DNA of 64,000 bases from WTGA01 sp965231865 (GCA_965231865.1 CBDDOJ010000002.1:1240001-1304000), one strand, 5' to 3'; shown: positions 1 through 9,170, numbered from the stretch's first letter. Notes: generated by a model from the letters alone, not told the origin. Numbers and translations are program-made.

Positions 1-90
1 CTGGGGAATCAGGTGTTTTCCGCCCTTGAAACGTTGTTTTCCCCCGGGCAATATGTCTGGGGAAGGGCGCCATCGCCGCCAGCGGGTCCT

Positions 91-2076
91 TCAGGTCGTT
101 AGCCGACGGTAGATGTCGGCCACCTTGAGCGGCAGCTTGCCGACATTGTCCACCATCACAAAACTGGCGTAACCGTACATATGGGGCAGATAATCGCTGG
201 CTTCGGTATCGATGGTGATACAAAAGGGATGAATGCCCGTGTGCCGGGCTTCCAGCAATGCCTGCCGGGTATCTTCGATGCCATAGTCCCCGCGATAGCC
301 ATCGTAGTCATCCGGCTTGCCGTCTGACAGCGTGATCAGGATCCGGGTACGGGCTTCCACCTGGTTGAGAATGTGGGTGAGATGCCGGATCACCACCCCC
401 ATGCGGGTATAATCCTGGGGACGCAGGCCACTGATTCTGGCCTGTATCTCGCGATCGTAGTTTTCCTGGAAAGTCTTGATTCGATAGACTTCACAGCGGT
501 TTCTCGTCATTCCCGAAAAACCGTAAATCGCGTACTGGTCCCCCAGGATTTCCAGGGCCTGGCAAAGCAGAACGAGACTTTCCCTTTCCGCATCGTTGAT
601 CCATCCCTTGGTGGAACCGCTGACATCCACCATAAAGACCACGGCGAGGTCGCGTTCCTGTTTGTGTTTCCTCGTGTACAGGCGGTCCGTCATTTCCACC
701 CCGGTTTGCGCATCTGCGTACGCGGTCACCAGGGCATCGAGATCAATGTCTTCGCCCCCCGGTTGAGCTTTCAGGGTTTTGTCTTCACCGCGAAGCGCCT
801 CGAAATGTCTTCGAATTTCCCCCACCAGGTGGTGGTAGCGTTCCAGTGTCTTTTCGGCAAAGTCATCGTAGGACGGGTGGGCGGGAAGTTCCCTGAGAAC
901 GCACCAGTTTTTTCGATACGTCTGGCGCCTGAAATCCCATTCATCGTAGAGACAGGCGCCTTTTTCATGATAGGTTCCTTTCCATACATTCTCTGCCGTG
1001 CTGTCCTCCCGGCCCGAATGTGCATACTCCCCATCTCCGGCCGGAACCAGCCAGTCTTCGGGAATCCGGTCCAGGTCCTGGTGCAGGGAGGACAGGACCT
1101 GATTAAGGTCGGGGGGCAGGGACAGGGCTTCCCCATCCAGGGTCAACTGTGTATTTCCGCCTTCATCCTGTGACAGGTCCAGGCTTCCCGGGTCCAGGGA
1201 GGACGGTTGATCCGGGGGCTTCCTGCCCAGCATCGCATCCATGAGTTCATCGAGCCCCTGCTGCAATGCCAGTTTTTCCCGTTCGCCCCGTTGTTCAATG
1301 GTCAACTCTGCCGCATCAAGATTGAATCCCCCCTGGTACAAGAAGGGGTCCGGCCAGGGCAATGCAAGCCGGTAAAGCGTATGGGTGGCCTCCAGGGATT
1401 CCTGAACCGTTGCCTCCGGGTGCTCCAGGCGTTGGATGATTGTCTTCCAGGTCGCATCGTGCCGGGGCGGGTCGGCCTCCAGTGACAGCATTTCCCGGCC
1501 CAGTCCGGGCAGTTCCCGGTGGATGCAGGCGTTCAGCCGGATGGTTTCCACCAGATTGAAAAGTTTCAGCGCACGGCCGGAGTTGTCGAACCCGGCAATG
1601 ATTTCGCTCAGGTGCGGGGAATCGGGGTGGGGGCGGCGAAAGGTTCCAAACCAGGTCTGGGCCCAAAGATGGACCGCGGTCACCTTGTAAAGCCGGTAGT
1701 TTTTTTCGCGGTCATCAAATCGATGGATGGACGGGGGGAGGTAAAGTGTTTCGGTATCCGTGTAGATACTGTTTCCCGGTTCGAGCTTGAGACTGCGTCC
1801 GGCCAGGCCGCAAAGGATGGTTTCGAGAACATTCCGGACCTGGTCCAGGGAGACGGCGATGTGGCTGACCCGGTAGACCGTGGCGAACTGTTCGATATTT
1901 CCAAGGGCGGCACTTCCGGGATAAAGGCCTTCCTTGTCGTAGATATCCATGGCGTACAACAGCCATTCCCTGGCCCCGTCGGTGCCCATCAACTTGAGTG
2001 CCAGGGGCACCCGGCTGACGAACTGATACGCCATTTCAGCGTTGGACTTGCGAATCACATCCGTCCAGTGAAGCAC
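91..2076 (-). CDS. NorD/CoxE-like von Willebrand factor A domain protein (start uncertain)
   Basis: The protein resembles the VWA proteins NorD/CbbO, which act with a MoxR-type AAA ATPase to activate metalloenzymes. A C-terminal VWA domain is clear: the MIDAS motif DVSGSTKG begins at about residue 484 and is followed by ITLSDGKPDDY near residue 582. The N-terminal two thirds are the helical region usual for this family. The GTG used here is the first conventional start, but the frame stays open for at least 130 bp upstream, up to and into the end of ychF. It encodes plausible residues there (YKQLESALDEYLDPVLSSR) without any ATG, GTG or TTG, so the true N-terminus is probably longer. No MoxR/CbbQ partner and no nitric oxide reductase or RuBisCO gene is visible, so the enzyme it serves is unknown. 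The VWA assignment is firm; the NorD-like role is inferred. Confidence 0.8.
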   Translation of the reverse strand: MLHWTDVIRKSNAEMAYQFVSRVPLALKLMGTDGAREWLLYAMDIYDKEGLYPGSAALGNIEQFATVYRVSHIAVSLDQVRNVLETILCGLAGRSLKLEPGNSIYTDTETLYLPPSIHRFDDREKNYRLYKVTAVHLWAQTWFGTFRRPHPDSPHLSEIIAGFDNSGRALKLFNLVETIRLNACIHRELPGLGREMLSLEADPPRHDATWKTIIQRLEHPEATVQESLEATHTLYRLALPWPDPFLYQGGFNLDAAELTIEQRGEREKLALQQGLDELMDAMLGRKPPDQPSSLDPGSLDLSQDEGGNTQLTLDGEALSLPPDLNQVLSSLHQDLDRIPEDWLVPAGDGEYAHSGREDSTAENVWKGTYHEKGACLYDEWDFRRQTYRKNWCVLRELPAHPSYDDFAEKTLERYHHLVGEIRRHFEALRGEDKTLKAQPGGEDIDLDALVTAYADAQTGVEMTDRLYTRKHKQERDLAVVFMVDVSGSTKGWINDAERESLVLLCQALEILGDQYAIYGFSGMTRNRCEVYRIKTFQENYDREIQARISGLRPQDYTRMGVVIRHLTHILNQVEARTRILITLSDGKPDDYDGYRGDYGIEDTRQALLEARHTGIHPFCITIDTEASDYLPHMYGYASFVMVDNVGKLPLKVADIYRRLTT

Positions 2077-2210
2077 AAATTCCTGCTGTTTCCGGGTCAG
2101 GGTGGTGAGCCCCCTGGCGGGCTCTTCCGACGTCCGGCGGGATGACAGGACCGGGTCCAGGTATTCATCCAGGGCGGACTCCAGTTGTTTGTAGTTGTAA
2201 GTGATGGCGT

Positions 2211-3305
2211 TTATACGTTGAAGCGAAAGTGGATGATGTCTCCGTCCTGCACGATATATTCTTTGCCTTCAAGGCGCAACCGGCCGGCCTCCCTGGAACC
2301 CTGTTCCCCCCGGTGCAGGATATAATCCTCATAGGAGATGGTTTCTGCGCAGATGAAGCCCCGTTCGAAATCGGTATGGATGACCCCGGCCGCCTGGGGT
2401 GCCGTGGCCCCCACCCGGATGGTCCAGGCCCTGGCCTCTTTGGCTCCTGCGGTGAAATACGTCTGCAATCCCAGCAACGAGTAGCCTGCCCGGATGACGC
2501 GGTTCAGGCCGGCTTCCTCCAGCCCCATTTCCTCCAGAAATGCCCGGCCATCCTCATGATCCAGTTCGGACAGTTCCTGTTCAATGGACGCGCAGATGGC
2601 GACCACGGGTGCCGATTGCTCTTTTGCGGCGTCAATCACCCGGTCCAGGTGGGGATTGTTGTGCAGTCCATCTTCACTGACATTGGCAATGTACAACACC
2701 GGTTTGAGGGTCAGGAAGCACAACGGCTTGAGTTGCTGCAGTTCTCCCGGGCTGAAATCCATGGACCCGAGGGGTTGGCCGCGGTGCAGGTGGGCCTGTA
2801 CCCTGGACAGCAACCGGGTGAAGGCAATCTGTTTTTTGTCTCCGGATTTGCTGTTTTTTTCCGATTTCTGCAGGGCCTTGTCCGCGGTTTCCATGTCTGC
2901 CAGCATCAATTCCGTATTGATGGTTTCCATGTCGGACACCGGGTCAATTCGATCCGAAACATGCATGACATTGTCATCCTCGAATGCCCGGACAACCTGT
3001 GCAATGGCATCCACCTCCCGGATATAGGCCAAAAACCGGTTTCCCAGCCCTTCTCCCCTGGAGGCTCCGGCCACCAGTCCGGCGATGTCCACGAATTCCA
3101 CCGTGGCAGGGGTTGTTTTTTGCGGCTGCACCAGTTCCGACAGTTTGTCCAGGCGCGGATCATGGACTTCCACCCTGCCAACATTGGGGTCAATGGTACA
3201 AAATGCGTAATTGTCCGCCTGGGCGGCCCGGGATTTTGTGAGCGCATTGAACAGGGTGGATTTTCCCACGTTGGGCAATCCGACGATTCCACACTTAATC
3301 CCCAT
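2211..3305 (-). CDS. ychF: Redox-regulated ATPase/GTPase YchF (OLA1 family)
   Basis: YchF is a ribosome-associated P-loop NTPase of the Obg/OLA1 family that prefers ATP. The start at 3305 gives 364 residues, close to the family's usual length. It places the G1 loop GLPNVGKS at residues 9-16; a longer open frame to 3371 only adds residues that overlap pth. The switch region VEFVDIAGLVAGASRGEGLGN and the C-terminal TGS domain (ending DGDIIHFRFNV) are intact. The start codon overlaps the last 11 bp of pth, so the two genes are translationally coupled. pth-ychF is a widely conserved pair in Gammaproteobacteria. Confidence 0.97.
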   Translation of the reverse strand: MGIKCGIVGLPNVGKSTLFNALTKSRAAQADNYAFCTIDPNVGRVEVHDPRLDKLSELVQPQKTTPATVEFVDIAGLVAGASRGEGLGNRFLAYIREVDAIAQVVRAFEDDNVMHVSDRIDPVSDMETINTELMLADMETADKALQKSEKNSKSGDKKQIAFTRLLSRVQAHLHRGQPLGSMDFSPGELQQLKPLCFLTLKPVLYIANVSEDGLHNNPHLDRVIDAAKEQSAPVVAICASIEQELSELDHEDGRAFLEEMGLEEAGLNRVIRAGYSLLGLQTYFTAGAKEARAWTIRVGATAPQAAGVIHTDFERGFICAETISYEDYILHRGEQGSREAGRLRLEGKEYIVQDGDIIHFRFNV

Positions 3306-3918
3306 TTTTATCCCCGTTTTCGGTTTCCTGCCTTTCCGGGCGGTGATGCAGGACCGACATGGCCCGGGCATATTCGCCGGCGATCACCTGGGGCAGCACT
3401 GCGATGCTGCGGTCAATGGCCGCTTCGACCCGCGCCTGTTCCCCCGCCTTTGGGCGGGTCAGTACATAGCCGGTGACATCTTTCCCGGTGCCGGGATGCC
3501 CAATCCCCAGCCGGAGCCGCAGAAAGTCCCTGGAATTCAATCTGCGGATGATATCCCGCAGGCCATTGTGCCCTCCGTGCCCCCCGCCGGTCTTCAACCG
3601 AACACATCCCGGGGGCAGGTCCAGTTCATCGTGGACGATGAGGATATTGGCCGGTTCAATCCGGTAATAACCCGCCATCGCCGCGATGGACTCGCCACTT
3701 GCATTCATGAATGTATGGGGAAGCATCCCCCACACGGGGTGGCCGGCACAGTGGAACCGCGCCGTTTCAGCGGTGAATTTCTTTTCAACTCCGAAGTCGA
3801 GATCGAATTTCCTTTTCAGGTTTTCCATCCACCAAAACCCGGCATTGTGCCGGGTTTTGGCATAGTGATTGCCGGGATTTCCCAGTCCCGCAATCAGGAC
3901 CACGCCCGGGTTGCCCAT
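3295..3918 (-). CDS. pth: Peptidyl-tRNA hydrolase
   Basis: Pth cleaves peptidyl-tRNA released from stalled ribosomes and recycles the tRNA. The 207-residue protein begins with the family signature: GLGNPG gives Asn14, and the following RHNAGF carries the catalytic His24. Later motifs FMNASGES (substrate-binding Asn), VHDELDLPPG (Asp that orients the His) and GGHGGHNGLRD are all present. It sits between rplY (30 bp upstream) and ychF (11 bp overlap) in a translation-related operon. Confidence 0.97.
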   Translation of the reverse strand: MGNPGVVLIAGLGNPGNHYAKTRHNAGFWWMENLKRKFDLDFGVEKKFTAETARFHCAGHPVWGMLPHTFMNASGESIAAMAGYYRIEPANILIVHDELDLPPGCVRLKTGGGHGGHNGLRDIIRRLNSRDFLRLRLGIGHPGTGKDVTGYVLTRPKAGEQARVEAAIDRSIAVLPQVIAGEYARAMSVLHHRPERQETENGDKNGD

Positions 3919-3948
3919 GACCTGCTGTCGCGGAAATAAAGACGAACT

Positions 3949-4623
3949 TTATTCCCCCTGGTCGTGTGCCGCCGCTTCTTCTGTCTCTTCCCCCCTGTCC
4001 ATGGCCTCATCGTCCACGTCATCGGGGTCCGGACCGATTCGCGGTGGAGAGACGGATACCACCGCATAATTGTGTTCATTGTCGTCATCATGCATCAACG
4101 CGGTGATCGACACGCCTTCGGGAAGCTGAATATCCGTGAAATGCAGGGATTCATTCAGGTCCAGACCGGATATGTCCAATTCAATCTGTTCCGGCAGGTT
4201 CCTGGGCAGACAGGTGATCTGGACATCGTTAATCAGGTGGCTGACCACGCCGCCGCCGACCCGAACCCCCACACACTCGTCTTCCCCGATGAAATGGATG
4301 GGCAGGGACATGGTCAGTTCCTTTGATTCATCCACCCGTTGAAAATCAGCATGCAGGATATTGCTTCGGTGGGGATGGATCTGGACGCTTCGCAGTATCG
4401 CCTGTTCCTTTTTCCCGTCCGTATTGATCACGATGATCCCGGAGTGAAATTCTTCTTTCTCAAGACTGTGAAACAGGACATCGTGGTTGATTGCGATACT
4501 GATGTTGTCCTTGTTCCCGCCATACAGTACGGCGGGAACTTCGCCTTCACGCCGCAGTCGACGGACCAGGCTTGTTCCGGACCGGGCACGCACCCGTGCG
4601 TTGAGTTCAAATTGATCTGCCAT
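3949..4623 (-). CDS. rplY: 50S ribosomal protein L25, long CTC form
   Basis: L25 binds 5S rRNA in the large ribosomal subunit. This is the long general-stress (CTC) form: an N-terminal L25 domain (ELNARVRARSGTSLVRRLRREGEVPAVLYG) of roughly 95 residues is followed by a C-terminal beta domain. The last 40 residues form a very acidic tail (DPDDVDDEAMDRGEETEE). Its length of 224 residues compares with about 94 for the short E. coli protein. It lies 14 bp downstream of prs and 30 bp upstream of pth, the usual prs-rplY-pth arrangement. Confidence 0.96.
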   Translation of the reverse strand: MADQFELNARVRARSGTSLVRRLRREGEVPAVLYGGNKDNISIAINHDVLFHSLEKEEFHSGIIVINTDGKKEQAILRSVQIHPHRSNILHADFQRVDESKELTMSLPIHFIGEDECVGVRVGGGVVSHLINDVQITCLPRNLPEQIELDISGLDLNESLHFTDIQLPEGVSITALMHDDDNEHNYAVVSVSPPRIGPDPDDVDDEAMDRGEETEEAAAHDQGE

Positions 4624-4637
4624 TTTTCTCTTCCTGG

Positions 4638-5591
4638 TTAATCTATAAATAGGTGACTGATGGAATCCCCTGTCGCAATGCGACGGATCGATTCAGCCAA
4701 TAACTCAGCGACACTGAGCTGAGTGATTTTTTCACATCCCCTGGCTTCCTCGTTCAGGGGGATGGAGTTGGTGACCAGCAATTCGTCCATTTCCGAATCG
4801 GTGATGCGCCGGATCGCCGCGCCGGACAGTACCGGGTGCGTACAACTCGCAATGACCTTGATGGCACCGTTCTCCTTCAGGGCCCGGGATGCCTCGCACA
4901 GGGTGTTCGCCGTATCCACCATGTCGTCGATGAGGATGCAGGAGCGGTCGGCGACATCGCCGATGATATGCATGACTTTTGCCTCATTGGCTCTGGAGCG
5001 GCGTTTGTCAATAATGGCCAGGTCGGTTTCCAGCTGTTTTGCCATGGCCCGGGCACGAACCACCCCGCCGACATCCGGGGATACAATAATCGGGTTGGGC
5101 AACTGCTTTCGCCACAATTCGCTCATCAGGGCGGGTGAACCATAAATATTGTCCGTGGGAATATCAAAAAAGCCCTGGATCTGGTCTGCATGAAGGTCCA
5201 TGGTGAGCACGCGGTCGGACCCGGCAATACTGATCATTTCAGCCACCAGTTTGGCCGAAATGGCGACCCGGGCGGTCCGGGGGCGACGGTCCTGCCGGGC
5301 ATAGCCGAAATAGGGGATCACCGAGGTGATTCTGCCTGCGGAAGAACGCTTGAGCGCGTCCACCATGACCAGCAGTTCCATGAGATTGTCGTTGCTCGGA
5401 GCACAGGTGGGCTGGATAATAAACACATCCCTTCCCCGGACGTTTTCCATCACTTCCACATTGATTTCACCGTCGCTGAAGGTTCCGACGAGTATTTTAC
5501 CGAGAGGCACTCCCAAAGTTTGAGCGATCTCGGCGGCGAGGGCCGGGTTTGCATTGCCGGTAAATAAGGCCAGATTTTCTGGGGATACCAT
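4638..5591 (-). CDS. prs: Ribose-phosphate pyrophosphokinase (PRPP synthetase)
   Basis: Prs makes 5-phosphoribosyl-1-pyrophosphate from ribose-5-phosphate and ATP, feeding purine, pyrimidine, NAD, histidine and tryptophan synthesis. The start ATG at 5591 gives 317 residues beginning MVSPENLALFTGNANPALA. A longer frame to 5651 would run into the tRNA gene and is rejected. The motifs YFGYARQDRR and DLHADQIQGFF (metal and ATP sites), SPDVGGVVRARAMA and the PRPP-binding loop CILIDDMVDTANTL are intact. It is the first protein gene after tRNA-Gln. Confidence 0.97.
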   Translation of the reverse strand: MVSPENLALFTGNANPALAAEIAQTLGVPLGKILVGTFSDGEINVEVMENVRGRDVFIIQPTCAPSNDNLMELLVMVDALKRSSAGRITSVIPYFGYARQDRRPRTARVAISAKLVAEMISIAGSDRVLTMDLHADQIQGFFDIPTDNIYGSPALMSELWRKQLPNPIIVSPDVGGVVRARAMAKQLETDLAIIDKRRSRANEAKVMHIIGDVADRSCILIDDMVDTANTLCEASRALKENGAIKVIASCTHPVLSGAAIRRITDSEMDELLVTNSIPLNEEARGCEKITQLSVAELLAESIRRIATGDSISHLFID

Positions 5592-5608
5592 GGTTCTATC
5601 GTTGATTT

Positions 5609-5685
5609 TGGCTGGGGCGGGAGGATTCGAACCTCCGAATCCCGGGATCAAAACCCGGTGCCTTAGTCCACTTGGCTACACCCCA
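5609..5685 (-). tRNA. tRNA-Gln (anticodon TTG)
   Basis: On the minus strand the gene runs TGGGGTG...CGCCCCA with a seven-pair acceptor stem (one G-T pair), then G73 and an encoded CCA (5609-5611). The anticodon arm CCGGG-TTTTGAT-CCCGG carries TTG, which reads glutamine CAA/CAG. The T arm contains GGTTCGAATCC. tRNA-Gln upstream of prs is conserved in many Gammaproteobacteria. Its 5' end borders the accessory region that separates it from ispE. Confidence 0.96.
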
Positions 5686-5689
5686 ATCT

Positions 5690-6445
5690 CCGGTTAAATT
5701 TACTGCTGTTCTGGGTTCTGCCAGTTTGCCTTGGAGGGGTCACCCCCTGCAATACAACAGACAACAACTTTTGAAAAACCAATGAATTCACGGGAAGAAT
5801 GACAGACTCTTTGTTTTGAATCAATGACCAAGCGGGAAATCCCAGGATGGCGGTGATGAAGTCCTGAAATTTGACCAGTCTTGATTCAGATTTCATGCGC
5901 TCCAGAAAACCGCCGTATTTTGATTGTGCAACAGTTCTCTGTCAATGTGCAAACAGTGATTATCGGGAAAAAATCGGGTTTGGCCCTTTTCGTGAGGAGC
6001 TATAGCCGAAACTGATGCGATCAATGTACTCCCCGCCCCCACTCCGAAGTGCAACACCCCCGCTATTCCAGAATGAGGGCGGGAATTGATGTATTGCAGG
6101 CACAATCCCTGTTGATGCCTGCAATGGATAATTCGTATTAACCTGCTGAACGACGCGTTCCCCAAGCGCTTGTCCGAATTGTTTTTCATCTGCAGTAAAC
6201 GCTGGTCTGTGGCGAGCAACATTACGCCCAAATCTGCAAATAGTCATGCCCCAAAAAGTCCCTGCACCGGGTGCTTCTCCATAAGTTCCCAAGCGACCTT
6301 GCTCTCTTGATCGAAATCCGTGGGTTTCAGAACGGTTGCGAGTGCCAAAACCCCCCGTTGAAAGACTTTCCTGCTGCATGTTCACGTGCAGGCCTGATCA
6401 ACTCCGACGCTTCGGGGCATTTTGTCCTGAACTGCCCCAGGAGAT
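5690..6445. other. Gene-poor region upstream of tRNA-Gln, probably decayed accessory DNA
   Basis: No recognisable gene is present. Two overlapping minus-strand open frames (5960-6385 and 5893-6231) have no family features, and neither has a convincing ribosome-binding site. A 10-bp perfect inverted repeat, ATTGCAGGCA ... TGCCTGCAAT, spans 6093-6125 with a 13-bp spacer. The region sits where ispE would normally follow tRNA-Gln, so it is probably the remains of inserted DNA. It may contain the tRNA promoter near 5700. Confidence 0.4.
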
Positions 6446-6765
6446 TCAGCGTTCGGAACTTCCGCCGCTGATATCCTCGTAATAGACCAATGCAGGTAAA
6501 TTCCTGCGTTGCTGGACAATTCGGATGATCACTGGCTTGTCATCCGCAGCGGCTATCCGCGACAAAAATATCACGTGCCGTCCGTAATTGACCGAGCGAA
6601 GTCCCGCTGCGAACAAACTTCGATCACGTCCACCATCAGGACCTGCCAAGACCGCACCAGGCCCTCGTAGTACTTCAACCACTGATCACGGCCCCATGTC
6701 TCAATCGTGAATTTGAGAATTTGATCCAGACCCCGCTTTGCGAGCCTGGACAGCCTGATCGTCAT
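6446..6765 (-). pseudogene. ParE-family toxin, frameshifted
   Basis: ParE toxins are small RelE/ParE-fold proteins, many of which poison DNA gyrase. The first half, starting at ATG 6765 (MTIRLSRLAKRGLDQILKF), is in one frame. The C-terminal half (AGLRSVNYGRHVIFLSR, then PVIIRIVQQRRNLPALVYYED) is in another. The 320-bp span is not a multiple of three, so an indel near 6650-6670 breaks the gene. The start lies 5 bp after the parD stop codon, as in intact parDE operons. An assembly or sequencing error cannot be excluded. Confidence 0.7.
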
Positions 6766-6769
6766 GTTG

Positions 6770-7018
6770 TCACGATAACCCTGTTTCAGCATCCGGCTCG
6801 TAAGCCTGAGGATCGAAGACCTCGAACCCTCCTGACTCGGCTTCCCGCAAGGCCTCTTCGAGATCCGCTTTCAATGCATAAAACTGTCGTGCATTGTCCC
6901 TCTCCATGAGCAATCTCATGCCTGCACGCACGACTTCGCTCAGATTGGCATACGACCCCGACCTGATCTGGTCCAGAATATAATTCTCCATCTGTTTGGT
7001 AAGGTGTACGTTTGGCAT
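6770..7018 (-). CDS. parD: ParD-family antitoxin
   Basis: This 82-residue protein matches the type II ParD (CC2985) antitoxin pattern. An N-terminal ribbon-helix-helix domain (MPNVHLTKQMENYILDQI, then RSGSYANLSEVVRAGMRLL) is followed by an acidic C-terminal tail that would bind the toxin. The start at 7018 is chosen over a longer open frame because it begins at the conserved MPNVHLT and has an AGGTGA ribosome-binding site just upstream. It is followed directly by the broken parE gene. ParD proteins normally repress their own operon; no operator was identified here. Confidence 0.8.
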   Translation of the reverse strand: MPNVHLTKQMENYILDQIRSGSYANLSEVVRAGMRLLMERDNARQFYALKADLEEALREAESGGFEVFDPQAYEPDAETGLS

Positions 7019-7328
7019 TGATTCACCTGGAAATGTCTGATCATGGCAGATGCTGACGTTATATCCCCAATCAGCCAATTCCGCCTTGTCCACACGCGGG
7101 GTCATTTCACCCTTAAAGCCAGAGTCGCAGCGAGCAGTTGTTGGGGGCCGGCCTGCACGGTGGGCACCGGGGTGAGGACATAGACGGTCTCGGTGGTGAC
7201 CCGGCGATGGGTGTTCCGGCATCCGGCGGAAATCCGGGACGCATCCCATGAACCGGAAAAATCCCGGTTCATTGAGGCGTTGGATTTGATACACTTTCGC
7301 CTGTCCATTCAATGACCATGAGATTGAA
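7019..7328. other. Intergenic region between parD and agmatinase
   Basis: This 310-bp stretch should hold the divergent promoters for parD (minus) and the agmatinase gene (plus). Short minus-strand open frames exist but have no recognisable motifs and no good start signals. No hairpin or repeat of note was seen. Confidence 0.4.
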
Positions 7329-8291
7329 ATGCAAACTGTAAGCAATGTGGATCAGGCCCTGGTGGCGGAATCATTCAGCGGAGTCAATTCAGAGAGCAGT
7401 TTTTCCGGCGTGCTCAGTTTTGCGCGCCGCAAATACTCAAAGGACCTGTCTGATGTTGAGCTTGCGATTACCGGGGTCCCCTTTGATACTGCGACCACTG
7501 CCCGGCCCGGGACGAGATATGGCCCAAGAGGGATTCGCGCGGCGTCCACGGAGGTGGCCTGGCAACGGAATCATCCCTGGGAATTTGATGCGCTGGAAGT
7601 GTTGAAAATTGCGGATTACGGGGATTGCGGTTTCGACCACGGAAGGCCCGAAGGCGTACCGGGCCAGATCCAGGCCCATACCGAATCCATGCTGGAGACG
7701 GACACCGCCGTACTGTCCCTGGGGGGAGATCATTTTATTACCCTGCCGATTTTGCGTGCCCATGTGAAAAAGCACGGGCCGCTCTCGCTGTTGCATTTTG
7801 ATGCCCATACCGACACCTGGAAGGATGAAGAGGGGCGAATCGATCACGGCACCATGTTTTACCATGCGGTGAAGGAAGGATTGATCAACCCGGAGCAATC
7901 GGTGCAGGTGGGCATCCGGACGACCAACGATGAACCCATGGGGTTCAATATCTTCTTTGCGGACTGGATTCATCAAAATGGGGTGGAAGCACTGGTCCGG
8001 GAAGCGAAGGAAATCCTGGGCAACCGCAAGGTCTATCTTACTTTCGACATTGACTGTGTCGACCCGGCCTATGCCCCCGGCACCGGAACCCCGGTTTGTG
8101 GTGGCCTGAGTTCCCCCCAGGCCCTGCAGATACTAAGAGGGTTGCGGGGGGTCAACCTGGTTGGCATGGACCTGGTCGAGGTATCTCCTCCCTATGATCA
8201 TGCGGAAATCACCTCGTTGCTCGGTGCCTTCCTGGTGTATGACTTCATTGCGTTGTACGCAGCACGACACAAGCTCGGGGAAGTTTTTTGA
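7329..8291 (+). CDS. speB: Agmatinase / ureohydrolase family protein
   Basis: Agmatinase hydrolyses agmatine to putrescine and urea. The 320-residue protein has all the binuclear manganese motifs of the ureohydrolase family: GGDH at residues 132-135, DAHTD at 158-162 and the late DIDCVDPAYAPGTGTP segment. The pattern fits agmatinase or another guanidino-acid hydrolase better than arginase; the exact substrate is inferred. It lies in the accessory block between tRNA-Gln and ispE. It converges on ispE, whose stop is 25 bp away. Putrescine produced here could enter the pathway of the class III aminotransferase at 54.6 kb. Confidence 0.88.
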   Translation: MQTVSNVDQALVAESFSGVNSESSFSGVLSFARRKYSKDLSDVELAITGVPFDTATTARPGTRYGPRGIRAASTEVAWQRNHPWEFDALEVLKIADYGDCGFDHGRPEGVPGQIQAHTESMLETDTAVLSLGGDHFITLPILRAHVKKHGPLSLLHFDAHTDTWKDEEGRIDHGTMFYHAVKEGLINPEQSVQVGIRTTNDEPMGFNIFFADWIHQNGVEALVREAKEILGNRKVYLTFDIDCVDPAYAPGTGTPVCGGLSSPQALQILRGLRGVNLVGMDLVEVSPPYDHAEITSLLGAFLVYDFIALYAARHKLGEVF

Positions 8292-8315
8292 CCAGGGTCC
8301 GGATCAGTATCCGGA

Positions 8316-9170
8316 TCAGTATTCGGTAATGTCATTCAGGGAGCGGATGACCCGGCACACCAGGTTCTCCGGCAGTGCATCCCGAATTCGGATGGCTTCC
8401 CCCTTGGAGGGGCACTGGATAAAGAGGGAGGACCCGGTGCCATTCATCCGCGCCTGCCCGTACCGGTTCAGCATTTCAAAGGCCTCGTCAACCCGGGGAT
8501 AGAGGGACCGGGTGACGGATTCCAGCATGTTGAAACGTTTGCCGCCATTGAAATCCACCCGGGTCAGGCTAGGGGGGGGTCCTTTCAGCTCCAGATGGGA
8601 AAATACCTCGGCAGTGGAAACGTTGACCCGGGGTATGCACAGGCAGTACCAGTGGGGCTGGGGTGAAAAATCTTCAAAGCGGTTACCGATACCCGTTGCC
8701 CAGCATGATTTCCCATGAATGAACAGGGGGACATCCGCCCCGATTTCCCGGGCCAGGGGAATCAGGGCATGACGGCGAAGACCCAGGCGCCACATTTGAT
8801 TCAGGGCCATGAGGGTGGTCGCAGCATTGGAGCTTCCACCCCCCATTCCGGATCCCGGTGGGATGATCTTGTCTAGGGTGATGGTGACCCCGGAGCGGAC
8901 ACCGTGCTCCTGGCCGAGTAACCGGGCAGCCTGAAGGATCAGGTCTTCATCCGGCAGCGGATAGGGATGATCGTCAATGCGAAGGATGCGGTTGTCCTCA
9001 TTGGTTTCGTATCGGATCCGGTCAGCGAAATCCAGAAACTGGAATGCAGTTTCCAGCCGGTGATATCCATCCCGGCGTTTTCCCACTACATTCAGGAAAA
9101 GGTTGATCTTCGCCGGGGAACGCAGGACGAGGGGGTTGGGCCGGGGTCCGGGCATCCACTCAGCCGACAA
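8316..9170 (-). CDS. ispE: 4-diphosphocytidyl-2-C-methyl-D-erythritol kinase
   Basis: IspE phosphorylates CDP-methylerythritol in the non-mevalonate isoprenoid pathway. It is a GHMP-superfamily kinase of 284 residues. The N-terminal SPAKINLFLNVVGKRRDGYH and the ATP-binding glycine loop PPGSGMGGGSSNAAT are both present, as is the late motif MNGTGSSLFI. Its start overlaps the end of lolB by 11 bp. lolB-ispE is a conserved gammaproteobacterial pair. A 12-bp tandem repeat (CCGGATCAGTAT twice) at about 8299-8322 spans its stop codon. Confidence 0.96.
   Translation of the reverse strand: MSAEWMPGPRPNPLVLRSPAKINLFLNVVGKRRDGYHRLETAFQFLDFADRIRYETNEDNRILRIDDHPYPLPDEDLILQAARLLGQEHGVRSGVTITLDKIIPPGSGMGGGSSNAATTLMALNQMWRLGLRRHALIPLAREIGADVPLFIHGKSCWATGIGNRFEDFSPQPHWYCLCIPRVNVSTAEVFSHLELKGPPPSLTRVDFNGGKRFNMLESVTRSLYPRVDEAFEMLNRYGQARMNGTGSSLFIQCPSKGEAIRIRDALPENLVCRVIRSLNDITEY

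Noticed and set aside
2229..3476. 415-codon plus-strand frame opposite ychF
   Set aside because: Antisense to a conserved gene with no motif of its own.
5893..6385. Two overlapping minus-strand frames as genes
   Set aside because: No family signal, no ribosome-binding site, and they overlap in different frames.
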